Source of the DNA: Phoronis australis
Taxonomy: Eukaryota > Phoronida > Phoronidae
Length of the DNA: 64,000 bases
Direction of reading: 5' to 3'
NCBI GenBank assembly: GCA_002633005.1
Contig: NMRA01000211.1
Coordinates: 352,433 to 416,432, forward strand
Shown: positions 1-10,435 of the stretch, piece by piece
How positions within the stretch are numbered: position 1 is the stretch's first letter
Layout of the letters: each line of letters opens with the position of its first letter
The notes under the pieces: generated by a model
The model's input: the letters and a program-made list of their open reading frames with translations, nothing else
Databases searched by the model: none
Told to the model about the DNA's origin: nothing
Translations under genes and position numbers: made by a program

Positions 1-1509
1 AAAGGTGATTTAGTATCCTTTTTCATTTTTTAATAACTTAAGGAGACATTGCGTTCTAATAATTGATTTGATACAATTGTTGAATGGTTTTGTTGTCTAG
101 AAAATTTTTTGTTTTCGCCTGGTTCGCTATGGAATGTGCTTTTAATGTTTGACCAACATTACAAGTATTACTTACATACCAGTAGCAATAATGTATGGGT
201 TGGAATACGAGAGGGTAGAAAGGTTTCCGTTGCTACCTCTCTAAATTCCAGCCACAGTTCCATAAACCCCACTGCCAGACAAGCAACACTAAGTCCATGG
301 TACAAATTCCAGACATGTGACCCTAAACTCCTCTCATGCTCCGGATTACCCAGTGATCAAACTCCATACCTGGACCTCACAGTCCGCGTGAGGAATATAG
401 ACTGTGAGTCTGGAGTTTGGTCACCTTGTATGGAGCATTTGTGTGGATGTTTGTGTGTAGTTTATGATTGTAGGTCTAGAATTTGTACCAAAAGTTCAGT
501 GTTTGTTGCGGGACTAGGGTTTAGGAGATTATGTTCGAATTTTAGAAATGCATCTATGGACTGTTTTATATTGCCTAAATATAACTGAGATCACAACTCT
601 TACTGCACTGAATATTTCCGAAGAAAATGAGCAACAGAATGTTTTAAGCTCAAGTTGTGAACAATTTTATTTTTCTTTAATAACTGTCTATCTTATTATA
701 GTTGATTAAACATAACAGCGTGGTTAGAAGTTGTTGTTTTTTCATTGCTTTGTGTTAGTATTAGTTTTAGTTTAAACTCATTTTGTATTCTTTTGCTAAG
801 ATGAATAAATCCTTTAAAGCTTGAGTTGTAGATTCTTTAATTTAGAGAGCATTGTCCATAGTCAGTATTAGGCAGAAGAAAAAGATTCGATTCACTTTTG
901 AAAAGGTGAGCTTTATTCTCATTGATAGGCAAAGCATTTTAAAACATTTGGATGAACATAAGCAGATGATTAAAAATCTGTGTCATAAATTTTTTTTAAT
1001 ACTATCATCTGGGGACTTTTGAGTAAAAAAGTATGTTTGTGTAAAAGGAATGCTCTCTAGATTAAGATATCTACACTGTCATAAATATCTCTGAAAATAT
1101 TTTGCAAAATTCAATATTGACTTGCTTTGTTGCCATTTGTTTTATAATGCTTTGCTGTTACTTTTATCTATATATATATATTAAAATATATTAAAACAAG
1201 TTTCCTAGTTTTAACCAATGTTTACTTCTGTTGAAATTACATTTTGATTTAATAGACCATAAATTTCATTCTGTTGAATTGATTTTTATAGTACGGTGTC
1301 AATCTATCTTCTTATTTCCACTTCCAGCTTTATGTTTTTGGTTTTAAGGTTTTTTTTTGATTCTTACCATTCAGTATTAGCAATGTTATATGCAAGTTAT
1401 TTTTTGTTCTGATACAACATTGTAGTTTGCTTACTGGAGTGAAGATAACTCATGTTACATCATGTAAACTTCCTGGATTGTTCATTTATGATTGTTTTTT
1501 TACATCCAG
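1..1509. other. AT-rich stretch upstream of first recognised TTLL10 exon
   Basis: No recognisable exon, RNA or mobile element is seen here apart from one unassigned open frame (109-588). It probably contains an intron of the TTLL10 gene, because the next exon starts at a good acceptor at 1507-1509 and needs one codon base from an upstream exon. I did not find a donor-ended coding exon in the matching phase in this stretch, so the N-terminal exons may lie outside the window. Confidence 0.5.
109..588 (+). CDS. Unassigned open reading frame, 159 codons
   Basis: An open frame of 159 codons in otherwise AT-rich DNA; its central part (about 180-430) is visibly richer in G+C than its flanks. The product has several Cys residues near its C-terminal third (a Cys cluster around GCLCVVYDC) but I recognise no domain, signal peptide or membrane segment. 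It could be an exon of an upstream part of the TTLL10 gene, a separate small gene, or chance. The Met is not distinguished by any start context. Low confidence that it is expressed. Confidence 0.15.
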   Translation: MFSPGSLWNVLLMFDQHYKYYLHTSSNNVWVGIREGRKVSVATSLNSSHSSINPTARQATLSPWYKFQTCDPKLLSCSGLPSDQTPYLDLTVRVRNIDCESGVWSPCMEHLCGCLCVVYDCRSRICTKSSVFVAGLGFRRLCSNFRNASMDCFILPKYN

Positions 1510-1663
1510 GTTCCGGGAGTCAGTCAAACAATGGGAAGCCAGTAAAGAGATCAAAGAAATCCCCTGATTCTAATGGAGCAGGGAATCCTCGGGGTGCTGT
1601 TAGGATCAACCTTGGGAATCAACATCCAACATTCTACATTGGAGGAGGAAACGGTGTTTCCCT
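1510..1663 (+). CDS. TTLL10: TTLL10 exon (FYIGGGNG block)
   Basis: Pyrimidine-rich tract and CAG acceptor end at 1509; donor GTAAGT starts at 1664. It encodes a Ser/Lys-rich linker ([12 protein letters not shown]) followed by the family-typical [12 protein letters not shown]. It enters in the last two bases of a codon and leaves two bases of a Leu codon. The frame stays open back to an ATG at 1452, so an unspliced alternative start there is possible, but the acceptor looks strong. Confidence 0.8.
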
Positions 1664-4600
1664 GTAAGTCGTAAAATACGTACTTGTTGTGGTCATTGTA
1701 TCTGTTAGATAATCCGTCAGTACGAAATAGAAGTATGAGACGGAAACGGAAAGCAACCCGTAAGTCAGAGATTTGTAACATGCCTGAGCAAAAGAATGCA
1801 GTGACTTAGTCTTTGTAATATACAGCACTTAGTGATCTTAATGCCCCCAGAGAATGTAAAATGTAAAAGGGGAGAGTGTGTCATAAATTTTAGCTTTTAT
1901 TTTTGTCCCAAATTTTTTTTAGTAATTTTGATTTTGTTGGGTTGCTGTATGAACTCCTTGAACTCCATTTTCTAGTTTCTCATATACTGTAAATAGGATT
2001 GATTTTAGTTAGAAGTTAAAATAATTTTTTCTTGACCTTTGAACTGTGTGTCAGACTCTGAGGTCATGTAGTCTAGACTGGAAACTCTTGTTTAATATAA
2101 CAGTGGGTTTTAAAATATTACAAGCTGCCAGTTTAAGATACCTGACACTTTTCATCTGTGGTTGTCTCTGTTCACCACCTGTGTCTAGTTGCCAATTACA
2201 AGAACTGTGAAAAAAGTTGTCTAGACTGAGGTTATGACTTATCAGATTTACACAAAATATGAGTAGTATATCATTCCTAGAGCGCCAGTCTACTAATATC
2301 CCTTTAGATACAGTGGATCCCCCCCCCGATTGTATTGATTTATTGAAGTGGATTTCAGTGTGTAAACTGATGTGCTGTCAGGTTTTGTACATTTAAGACC
2401 TGAAACACCGCAACACAAAAAAATCGTTAAATTTTCATTGATTAATTCAACAGACTCTTTTACAATACTTCAAGTCAGACAGGATTGACTGATATCCAGT
2501 TATATTTATGATACGTGTAACCTGTTTTTTTTATTCTTTTTGGAAATATTAAATTGAAACGCCTCAAAATAAAGAATGGATAGAATTTTACTGTATGATC
2601 GGTTGTTACAGTTTCCAGGTGACTACTTAAAGTGCATTTGAGCATGATTTCTGTTTCAGTGTGAACAAAATCTTCATTTAACAATCATTTGTTTTTCAGT
2701 GTTGAAGGTCCTCTCCTGAAGCTTGGCTGGAAGCGAATCACAGACAAACATAATGAATACTTCAAGCTGAAATGGATGGAGTGCAAGTCACAAATAAACT
2801 ACAGTATTTTTAGAGAAGGTTCGTTCTGATTTAAAAATGGCTGCTACTTTGCCGTTGTCACCGGGTCAAGTGACTAAGATATCTGATTTGTTTGTAAGCT
2901 GGATACTATCATCGAGAATAATCAGTTGTCTTACCCATTGACCCGCTGGAGTCAGTGCATCCAAGGCAATCTGTTTAGATGTGGTNCAATACTTCAAGTC
3001 AGACAGGATTGACTGATATCCAGTTATATTTATGATACGTGTAACCTGTTTTTTTATTCTTTTTGGAAATATTAAATTGAAACGCCTCAAAATAAAGAAT
3101 GGATAGAATTTTACTGTATGATCGGTTGTTGTTACAGTTGGCAACTTTCCAGGTGACTACTTAAAGTGCATTTGAGCACAATTTCTGTTTCAGTGTGAAC
3201 AAAATCTTCATTTGACAATTATTTGTTTTTCAGTGTTGAAGGTCCTCTCCTGAAGCTTGGCTGGAAGCGAATCACAGACAAACATAATGAATACTTCAAG
3301 CTGAAATGGATGGAGTGCAAGTCACAAATAAACTACAGTATTTTTAGAGAAGGTTCGTTCTGATTTAAAAATGGCTGCTACTTTGCCGGTGTCACCGGGT
3401 CAAGTGACTAAGATATCTGATTTATTTGTAAGCTGGATACTATCATCGAGAATAATCAGTTGTCTTACCCATTGACCCGCTAGAGTCAGTGCATCCAAGG
3501 CAATCTGTTTAGACGTGGTAATGGTATCCACCCCTGTTTACCTAATGTTAGTTTCTGAAAAATAATTAAGTCTCTCTGAAGCAATAGTACAAAGTCTCTT
3601 AGAATATACGCATAACTGCTAGTTAATGAGAATTTTTCTATATAGTATGTCTACTCTGTGATGCACTCATAATTATTTGACTTGACCTTCAGTAATTGTG
3701 AAGGGGAAGCATTAAAACCAAATTACTGTCGTGAGTCTTAAAGCCACTTTTCATGACACCTGGTCTCAAGCAATAATAAACTGACTTTTTGAAACTCTGA
3801 ATTCACTAATATCGAATTTGAATAGGAACAACTTAAGACCAATTTCATTATGGTAAGTAGTGTAAGTCAAAAAATGTATTTGTGTTGGAAGGGGCTTTTA
3901 GCCAGACTGATTCATGAGAATCTTCTCACTTTTTATTTAAGAGACAAGTCATTTTTTCCTTTGAAATAATTGATGTGATTTGGCCAAAACAAAGCATAGA
4001 TAGTTCTGGCATGTACCCCGACTTATTTTTAGACCTGTGCTCAATGACAAAAATCATAAAAATGCCTGTATCAATTTGAGTTAGATTCTGTTGTTTTTTC
4101 CTTTTGAAAGGACGAGTCGTGTAAGCAATACTTGAAATGCCATGATTTGCCAGGTGATGAATGAACAAATCTCACATCATTTTTGCTCGTATAAAATGGG
4201 GTATCTATTTTGAAACAGTAAACAACTAAAAAGTGCTGTACCAAAAAAGAAACGGAACCAACTAGCTTTGTTGGCCCTTTGTAGATTTCATACTCCTCTT
4301 TGAAATATCATAGCTTCATTTTTTTAAAGGTAATTATCTTTCCAACTTATTTTTGGGAAATAAGTTTGATGTTTGAAAACTCACATGGAATGGGGTTTCA
4401 AAAAGCAAATTCAGAAATGACATCTACCTGAAGCAGGCATAATGATTGGCATGAGTACGGTACCACGCTAAAAAGGTAAGTGCACCGTATTTATTCAAAA
4501 GGAGATGTTTCAGTAGTTGGTTTTACCAAGAGTATATACTCTCTTGCAGGTGAACAGCTGGTGAACCACATACCTAACTGCAATCTGCTAACCAACAAGC

Positions 4601-7600
4601 TGGGCTTACTTAGCAGTCTGCAGGAGTTTAGCCGTGTGTCACAGGGCATGCGGGGCAGTGGACGAATACGTATGGAGGACTTCGTTCCAGAGACGTACCG
4701 CCTTGATGACAAAGGTGACAAGAAGGCCTTTCTGGACACATTCAAGGGTAGGTATGAAACTCTTTGGAAGGACTTTTGATTCCTGGAGCGAAGTAGAGAA
4801 TTTTGCGACTGCATTGGAAACAAGATGACATTTGAATCTGTAGTGACTGTCCAATTCAAGTTTGAAACACCATTAGTGGCAGATTACTAGACCAGTATCT
4901 TTTCATACAAAGTCATTCACTATTTATTTCTAGCTGCAGTGATCGAAGTCAAAAGTCAGAATTATTTTTACTTTCTCTCATAGCTTTTATAAAAGAACTA
5001 GTTTGCCTCAAAAAAATGGCATTTGCATTAAATACAACATTTTGGACACCCGTCACTGAGTTTATAAATGTGATTATTGTACAGATGGAGAAGTGTGGAT
5101 CTGTAAGCCTACAGGGATGAATCAAGGGAAGGGGATATACTTGATATCTAGTCAGGAAGAGATTGACAACCTGATAAAGACACGCGAGGAAAAACAGCAA
5201 AGTCACAGAAAAACTAGTCGACCACTTATGACGAGGATCATACAAAGGTTAGTCGCGCTACTTACAATCTTTGACAGTTTTGTCACTTTTATCTTCTTAT
5301 TTTACCATTATTTGTTTAAGAAATCTATGTAGCCAACAGGTTAATTAAACTTCCACCAAATCTGAGTTGCATCTCAAAGACCTTTGCCACTGGCTGTAAA
5401 GCTTTGGTGTTGCCGAAGCTTCCATCAATGGCAACGCTTAACTTCAGTCTTGAATCGAAGTTAACCCTGAAGTAAGGAGGTGGATTTAACAGTGAAGCGT
5501 CTTGGCTTTGCTACAACAGGAACACCTGTAACTTCGATGCCATTGGAGTTATTGGCAGGGGTCTGGACTGCCTGCCTTTGCTAATGGTGGGCGATGACTG
5601 GTTACAGTCTGTTAGTATCTTGTTCTAATAATATTCTTTTGGCGGTATAAGATACTGTTCCAATTAATTCATCCACATATTTGCTGGATTCTGTACATTA
5701 AAAAAACACACTGAACATGTAGTGTACGTAAACCAAGTTTCTGTCACGCCATACCAGCTTTGTTTGGATCAGCTGTTAGCCTGCTCAACAGTCAAATTTT
5801 AATGTTGTATTATAGAACTTCGTCATCGTCCCAAAGTTGCAACTGTTGGCTGCCTTGTGACATTCTAGTTTCTATCTGGGAACAGAGCCGAGGTCCTAAT
5901 TACTGTTTTTTTATGGCAAGCGCTGTCAAAAATAGCGAGGCCATATGTCCAATGGTCATTAGCGCCACCTTGCGATAACTTCGCTGAACTTTAACTCCAA
6001 AGCTGATGAGAACAGTAATGCTTAAATTCACAGTTAGCTTTGGTAGTAGCAAAGTTAACTGTATGGCAAAAAGGGTTTTCAGATTTGTGAAATTTATCTG
6101 GTAGCTAAATCTTACAGAAATGAATCTTTGCAGAGTTAGCTGCTTGTATAATTCTTGCAGATGATACCATATTTTATATACATTTTGTCTGTACTGTTAT
6201 GATATTTGCCTTTTAGGTACATAACTAATCCCTTACTCCTGGATGGACACAAGTTTGACATCCGTGCATACATGCATATTGCCAGCACCGTGCCATATGT
6301 TGTTCTCTACCACAAAGGATACATCAGAAGAACCTGTGAGCCGTACACAGACGACATCACAAATCTTGCAGTGCATTTAACCAATCAGGTAGAGCCACAG
6401 ATATTCATTTGTTTGTGCTAAAAGTCTGGTGTTTAAAGGACATGTTTTGAGTTTAGCTCAAGTGAACCATGTTCTGTTTCTTATTTGCCTATTTCCATCT
6501 CTGTTGAGATTTGCATTTTAATCTTAATGTGAATTTGAAGATTCGTTATGTATATTTTGTTTTCATTGCATCAGTGGTATTTAGTCTAAAATTGGACTTG
6601 AGTCCATAACTTCATATTATAACTTGAGTATTTCTATCCAGTTTGTCCAGAAGAAGGTCGAGGCCTACAAAGAGAATAAAGATGACACAGTGTGGAGCAT
6701 GGAACAATTTAATGACTATATCAACGAGAAAGTTCTACCAGAGAAGGAGGGAATGATTGATAAGGACTGGGCCCTGAGTGTTCTACCAGTAAGTCATGAG
6801 CATACAGTGATCTACTGAAGGTTCATGATGTACAAAGTGAGCTGACTGACTGTGGTTTGGGTAGGATGAATAGTCGCTATCAGTGTTTTTATGTGTCAGT
6901 TAAATGGCTGGTGCTATTTGATTGGCGTTTAAAACCGAAGTAATTTATAAAAAGAGACCACGAAACCATTCGATAAACCTTTTTATCCCTCACTTTTCTG
7001 TGATATAAATAACACTTGTCGTCTGGAAGAAACCTTCAGTTCCTTCATGTTGATGCTTTTGGAACTACTTGGATGACGTCATAGGTCATCAGGTCAACAC
7101 TGATGACAACAAAAATATTGGAATATTTGTCATCTGCACAGTCAAACTTGTATTTTTGCGTAGTTGTGTATTTGACCGTGCTTTATTGTTGATCAGAATT
7201 GTCATTTATTCAGCTACAATGCATACATCGATAAATAAATGTTTAAACGTTCACTTTTAACGCCAAGTAATAATGACACTCGTGTAATTACGTCTCATAG
7301 ATTGAGTATCCTTGTGCACAACTTGTTTATGTGCATTTTTTTCTTTCGTGCTTGTAGTGCACGGGACGTGGCTTAGCGTCAACGTGTGCGCTTGCAAGAA
7401 ATTCTGAGACCCAAGTTCAAATCCCCCGCAAGCCAAATTTCGAATTTCCCGCCAAATCGATATGTGTCTCTGTTACATAACTAAAATGGTTATTAAATGG
7501 TTATATGTCTAGAAAAACAGAATAAGTGAAGGATAAATGTATAAAATATAATTATGGCTGGATTCATCTCTTTTTGTGTCTTCCTATATTCCATGCTCAT

Positions 7601-10435
7601 CTAGTGGTAACAGCTAACTCTGTGTTATTCGATTTTAACTTATATATGAGTTTGATGTACATTCTGTTTTTTGAGTAGAGCATAGTATTATACAGCTATG
7701 GATGCTATTGATTGTTTACACCAGGGTGTATGGTAGGATTTGTTAAATTTACATGTAGTACTATTGTCACTCTACTGTACTATGCTACATTCATGGGTGT
7801 TGCCTTTTGGCCTTTTTTAATCTGCAGTGAGCTACGCTGGCTGGTCAATTCAGTACAGTCACAACATTGCAGTGTCCAGTCTGGCAATGATCACAAATTC
7901 TTAGCTGGGTACAAAGCAGCCATCTGTATATCAACTGCAAAATGATATGCTAAATCAGACCATCTGTTCATGTAGCAGCGTATTCATGCTTTAATTGACG
8001 TTTGCTTTCAGAAAATCATGCAGAAGATCATGATGTACTGTTTCAACAGTGTGAAACACAAACTTCAGCAGCGACTTGGTTACTTTGAATTGTTTGGCTT
8101 TGACTTCATGGTCGACACAGACATGAGAGTGTGGCTCATTGAGGTCAACACTAACCCAGCTCTGCACACAAACTGTGAAGTACTCAAGGATGTGCTGCCA
8201 CCTATTGTGGAGGAATCCCTCTGTACGTAACAAAGATCTAATTCTAGAGTGTCAGATAATTCTGTGAATGTCGTAATCTGTAACTCCCTCCTCTATTCCT
8301 CAGTTTTCCATTTTTCTGTTCATGATGTAATAAAAAGTGAATAAATAACACTTTTTAACAATGAATGGGTGATTGTATCATTGTGATATGCTGAACAACA
8401 AGAGTGACGCATCATGCTAATTGTGGGTCACTTTGCTGTTGTTGAGAATGCTTTAGATGTCTTCATGCAAACCAGCCTCACTTCCCTGTTCATTTTTCTT
8501 TCTACCAAATTTACTTGCACTCGTCCTTATTCTTTCCTCTGTCAAATTGATATTGCAGCTCTTCAGTTTCCAAATGTACATGTCATTTAAATGCTCAGCT
8601 AAATACCCTACATCCCAATCTATATGCTCATCTGATGAGAATCTTAGCTCCAAGAATGTTTGGTACTCGTTTTTCAACAACAGCTACTTACAGGAGTCCT
8701 GTTTGCCTTTGGGTAACAAACTATCAGTTTCCGCGACACATTTAATTACCATATATTCAGGGAGGAAATTAGCTGCTCTTCAGGGAAGGAGGTGTGAATT
8801 TGATATTTGCACATTCTATTTGTGTGCGAAAATGTTGAGACATATAATGTGGTCGAATCAACCATTCAGGTAAATCTCCGACTTCTAAAACATTCCTTTT
8901 TAAATGCTCATTTTCGGTTAAGGCTTGAGCACTGATTTTCAAACGTCCAAAGTAAAGAGATAATAGGGGCATGCAACAACCCGGATGCCAGTACGGTAGC
9001 TTTTAAGTTGTGTTGAGTATGACTGCATGGTACCACTGTCTTCCATTTCAGTTTCACCCTCTATTATGTGTTTGCTTTCTTCATCTTTGTAGACATAGCT
9101 ATTGAATGCTTTGAAAAACACAAACAGTTAAACCGGCTTCGGTCTTCTCTCTGCCTTAACTCTGTGAAAAACTTTCAACTGCTTCTACTGCACAAACGGG
9201 AGTTTATTTTGTGTCAGAGTGAGTTTAAATATATGCATATTTCCAGTGATCTCTTTATGCAGGTTATACAGGTAGATAAATTATTTAGTATAATTGTATT
9301 CTGGGCTCTGCTATACAGAATCTTTAGGTGCAAAAATAATTATCTTCTTAGCCAGGACTATAAACTCTTTGTTAAGCTGTGTTTAGCTACACAGTCCAAG
9401 TGGGACAGTGAGAGCAGGGTTCACAACAAACTGCTTTCACTGACCTTGCATGTCAATTTCAAAAGGCCTATTTTGTATGAACAATGTCTGTATGGGGTAG
9501 TTTAATTACTCTGTGTTCTAGGCCACACTAGAAATTCATTGTTTTTAAACATTTACAAACAACCAGGCATGACAAAGAATTTTTTAGTAAACTTTAGACT
9601 GATGATCTGGAGATTATTACAGAACGCTTAACAAATATTGAGATTTTAAATGCAATTTGTTTTATTTCTAGACATATCTGTGGAATGTTTTGAGAAGAAG
9701 AAGAGGTCACAGCCGCTGTTACCCATTCAAGCTGTGAAAGGGTATAATTTAATGTTCCACGATGACCACAGATCATCTGGGGCTGGTTCTAGTTTAGTGA
9801 TCGGCCCCCCAATAGTACCAAGGTGTTTATCATCCATGCAACGAAGACCAAAATCAGAAGAGCCATCAAAGAAAGAAGTTACAATATCTGATTCTGAGAG
9901 AAAGGACCATCAGATGAATGAGGCTGGTAATGATGAAGATGACATGAATAAAGAAAGCTGTGAGGAGGAACAAGAAATAAGTTCAGAGGACTCTGGGGAG
10001 GTGTTGCTGAAAACAACCCCACGTAGTGAGCCTCAGCAAAGTAAGGTCTCCACACACCAAAAGCAGCCTGTGATAAAAAAGTCAAATAACACAAAGGAAT
10101 CTACCTTCAGAACTGTGACAAGTAGTAGCACAGCGCCATCTAGTGGGTCACCACCGAAAAATAAAACAAGTACTACTGTGACAAATTTAACCAAACCAGC
10201 CTGGCCGTCTTTCATGAGCAAAATATCACCACGAACTTTGTCTTCTGGGGCCAACCCCATGTCGCTAACCCCTGTGACATTAAACGCTACACCAGTCTCG
10301 TTGAAAATGACACATGTACACCATGAACATAAAAGACCAAACACGCACAGAACCATAATTAACAAGCGTGCGGGAGGCGGGGCTGGCTCTAAAGTGGCAC
10401 GATCAAAGTCTAAAGCTCAAGATCGTTCAAGCTAG
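1510..10435 (+). CDS. TTLL10: TTLL10-like tubulin polyglycylase (5'-truncated, multi-exon)
   Basis: Tubulin-tyrosine-ligase-like family member, best match by eye TTLL10, an ATP-dependent ligase that elongates glycine chains on tubulin or other proteins (the human enzyme is reported inactive). Exons used: 1510-1663, 2700-2818 (or its duplicate 3234-3352), 4550-4747, 5085-5247, 6217-6388, 6642-6788, 8012-8222 and 9672-10435; all phases join without a stop, giving about 640 residues. Diagnostic blocks in order: FYIGGGNG at the end of the first exon, [12 protein letters not shown] and FVPETYRLD, the ATP-grasp phosphate loop [45 protein letters not shown], and the metal/ATP site LFGFDFMVD plus [19 protein letters not shown]. 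The Glu-x-Asn pair of active ATP-grasp ligases is present. The C-terminal ~240 residues are Ser/Thr/Lys/Glu-rich and probably disordered. The N-terminal start is not found. Faces PTPN11 tail to tail. Confidence 0.9.
2700..2818 (+). CDS. TTLL10: TTLL10 exon, copy 1 of duplicated exon
   Basis: 119-nt exon between TTTTTCAG and GTTCGT, encoding [16 protein letters not shown] through YSIFREG, the block after FYIGG in TTLL10 proteins. The same exon recurs at 3234-3352 with identical coding sense. Since 119 is not a multiple of three, only one copy can be used in an mRNA. Confidence 0.85.
3234..3352 (+). CDS. TTLL10: TTLL10 exon, copy 2 of duplicated exon
   Basis: Second copy of the exon at 2700-2818, with the same acceptor, donor and encoded peptide. 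Including both copies would shift the frame. It is either a mutually exclusive alternative exon or an assembly duplicate from two haplotypes; the single N at 2986 at the joint favours the latter. Confidence 0.7.
3900..4180 (-). repeat. Dispersed repeat, inverted relative to 11660-11935
   Basis: Read on the minus strand this stretch resembles 11660-11935 on the plus strand. Both contain AAATCATGGC(A/G)TTTCAA, a TTGATNCAGG box, GAACACAGGTCT or GAGCACAGGTCT, and C(G)GGGTACA(A/T)GCCA followed by CTATGCTTTNTTTTGGCC. In one reading frame both give an EHRS(K/R)N..GY peptide, but no known protein is recognised. Probably a degraded mobile element. Confidence 0.6.
4550..4747 (+). CDS. TTLL10: TTLL10 exon ([21 protein letters not shown])
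   Basis: Acceptor CTCTCTTGCAG ends at 4549; donor GTAGGT at 4748. Encodes [34 protein letters not shown] and AFLDTFK, the start of the TTL catalytic fold. Phase fits the exons on both sides. Confidence 0.88.
5085..5247 (+). CDS. TTLL10: TTLL10 exon (ATP-binding loop)
   Basis: Acceptor TTGTACAG ends at 5084; donor GTTAGT at 5248. Encodes [19 protein letters not shown], carrying the Lys-Pro and Gly-Lys-Gly residues that bind ATP phosphates in TTLL ligases, then a charged loop and TRIIQR. Confidence 0.9.
5740..6075. repeat. Possible MITE with weak terminal inverted repeats
   Basis: A GCCATAC box followed by CAGCTTTG near 5748 is mirrored by TTAACTGTATGGC near 6055-6066, and TTAACTTTG/CAAAGTTAA motifs recur inside. 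The arms are weak, so this is tentative. It lies in the intron between exons 5247 and 6217. Confidence 0.3.
6217..6388 (+). CDS. TTLL10: TTLL10 exon ([16 protein letters not shown])
   Basis: Acceptor TGCCTTTTAG ends at 6216; donor GTAGAG at 6389. Encodes [19 protein letters not shown], then [11 protein letters not shown] and AVHLTNQ, conserved TTL-domain segments. Confidence 0.9.
6642..6788 (+). CDS. TTLL10: TTLL10 exon ([12 protein letters not shown])
   Basis: Acceptor TTCTATCCAG ends at 6641; donor GTAAGT at 6789. 49 whole codons: [40 protein letters not shown](M)E is characteristic of TTLL10. Confidence 0.9.
7362..7436 (+). repeat. tRNA-like head of a SINE or tRNA pseudogene
   Basis: Contains an A-box-like GTGGCTTAGCGTC (7368-7380) and a B-box-like AGTTCAAATCC (7414-7424) at tRNA-like spacing, in the intron between exons 6788 and 8012. 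No clean cloverleaf with a paired acceptor stem was found, so a tRNA-derived SINE or decayed tRNA copy is more likely than a working tRNA gene. Confidence 0.4.
8012..8222 (+). CDS. TTLL10: TTLL10 exon (catalytic E-x-N motif)
   Basis: Acceptor TTGCTTTCAG ends at 8011; donor GTACGT at 8223. Encodes [17 protein letters not shown] and [20 protein letters not shown], the ATP/Mg-binding end of the TTL domain. It leaves one base (T) of a Tyr codon, and both downstream candidate terminal exons (9093 and 9672) complete it as TAC. Confidence 0.92.
9093..9505 (+). CDS. TTLL10: Alternative TTLL10 terminal exon (diverged duplicate)
   Basis: After the acceptor TCTTTGTAG (to 9092) the frame set by the exon ending at 8222 is open for 136 residues to a TAA at 9503-9505. 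Its start, [12 protein letters not shown] and then [15 protein letters not shown], parallels [12 protein letters not shown] and [15 protein letters not shown] of the exon at 9672, so the two are ancient copies. Used as a last exon it would replace the Ser/Lys-rich tail with a mostly hydrophobic, Leu/Cys-rich one. Possible donors inside (CAG|GTAGAT near 9270) mean the true end is uncertain. Could also be a dead exon. Confidence 0.5.
9672..10435 (+). CDS. TTLL10: TTLL10 terminal exon with Ser/Lys-rich tail
   Basis: Acceptor TTTATTTCTAG ends at 9671; stop TAG at 10433-10435. It starts with [20 protein letters not shown], matching the end of the TTL domain, followed by about 230 residues rich in Ser, Thr, Lys, Glu and Pro with acidic and basic runs ([20 protein letters not shown]), likely disordered. 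Confidence 0.85.

Larger units (their letters stand above)
2463..3519 (+). repeat. Tandem ~525-bp duplication containing a TTLL10 exon, joined by one N
   Basis: Bases 2463-2985 and 2987-3519 are near-identical copies starting CAATACTTCAAGTC and ending CTGTTTAGA(T/C)GTGGT. They differ by a few substitutions and small indels, such as an extra GTT and an extra GGCAACTT before the exon in copy 2 and one base in a poly-T run. An ambiguous base (N, 2986) lies exactly between them. Confidence 0.95.

Noticed and set aside
4491-4859. 122-codon minus-strand ORF
   Set aside because: Antisense shadow of the TTLL10 exon at 4550-4747.
9068-9092. ATG at 9068 as a start of an independent 145-codon gene
   Set aside because: The homology to TTLL10 begins exactly at the acceptor at 9093; the upstream codons are intron sequence with a pyrimidine-rich acceptor.
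9879-10365. Minus-strand ORFs opposite the TTLL10 last exon
   Set aside because: Antisense shadows of the Ser/Lys-rich coding tail.
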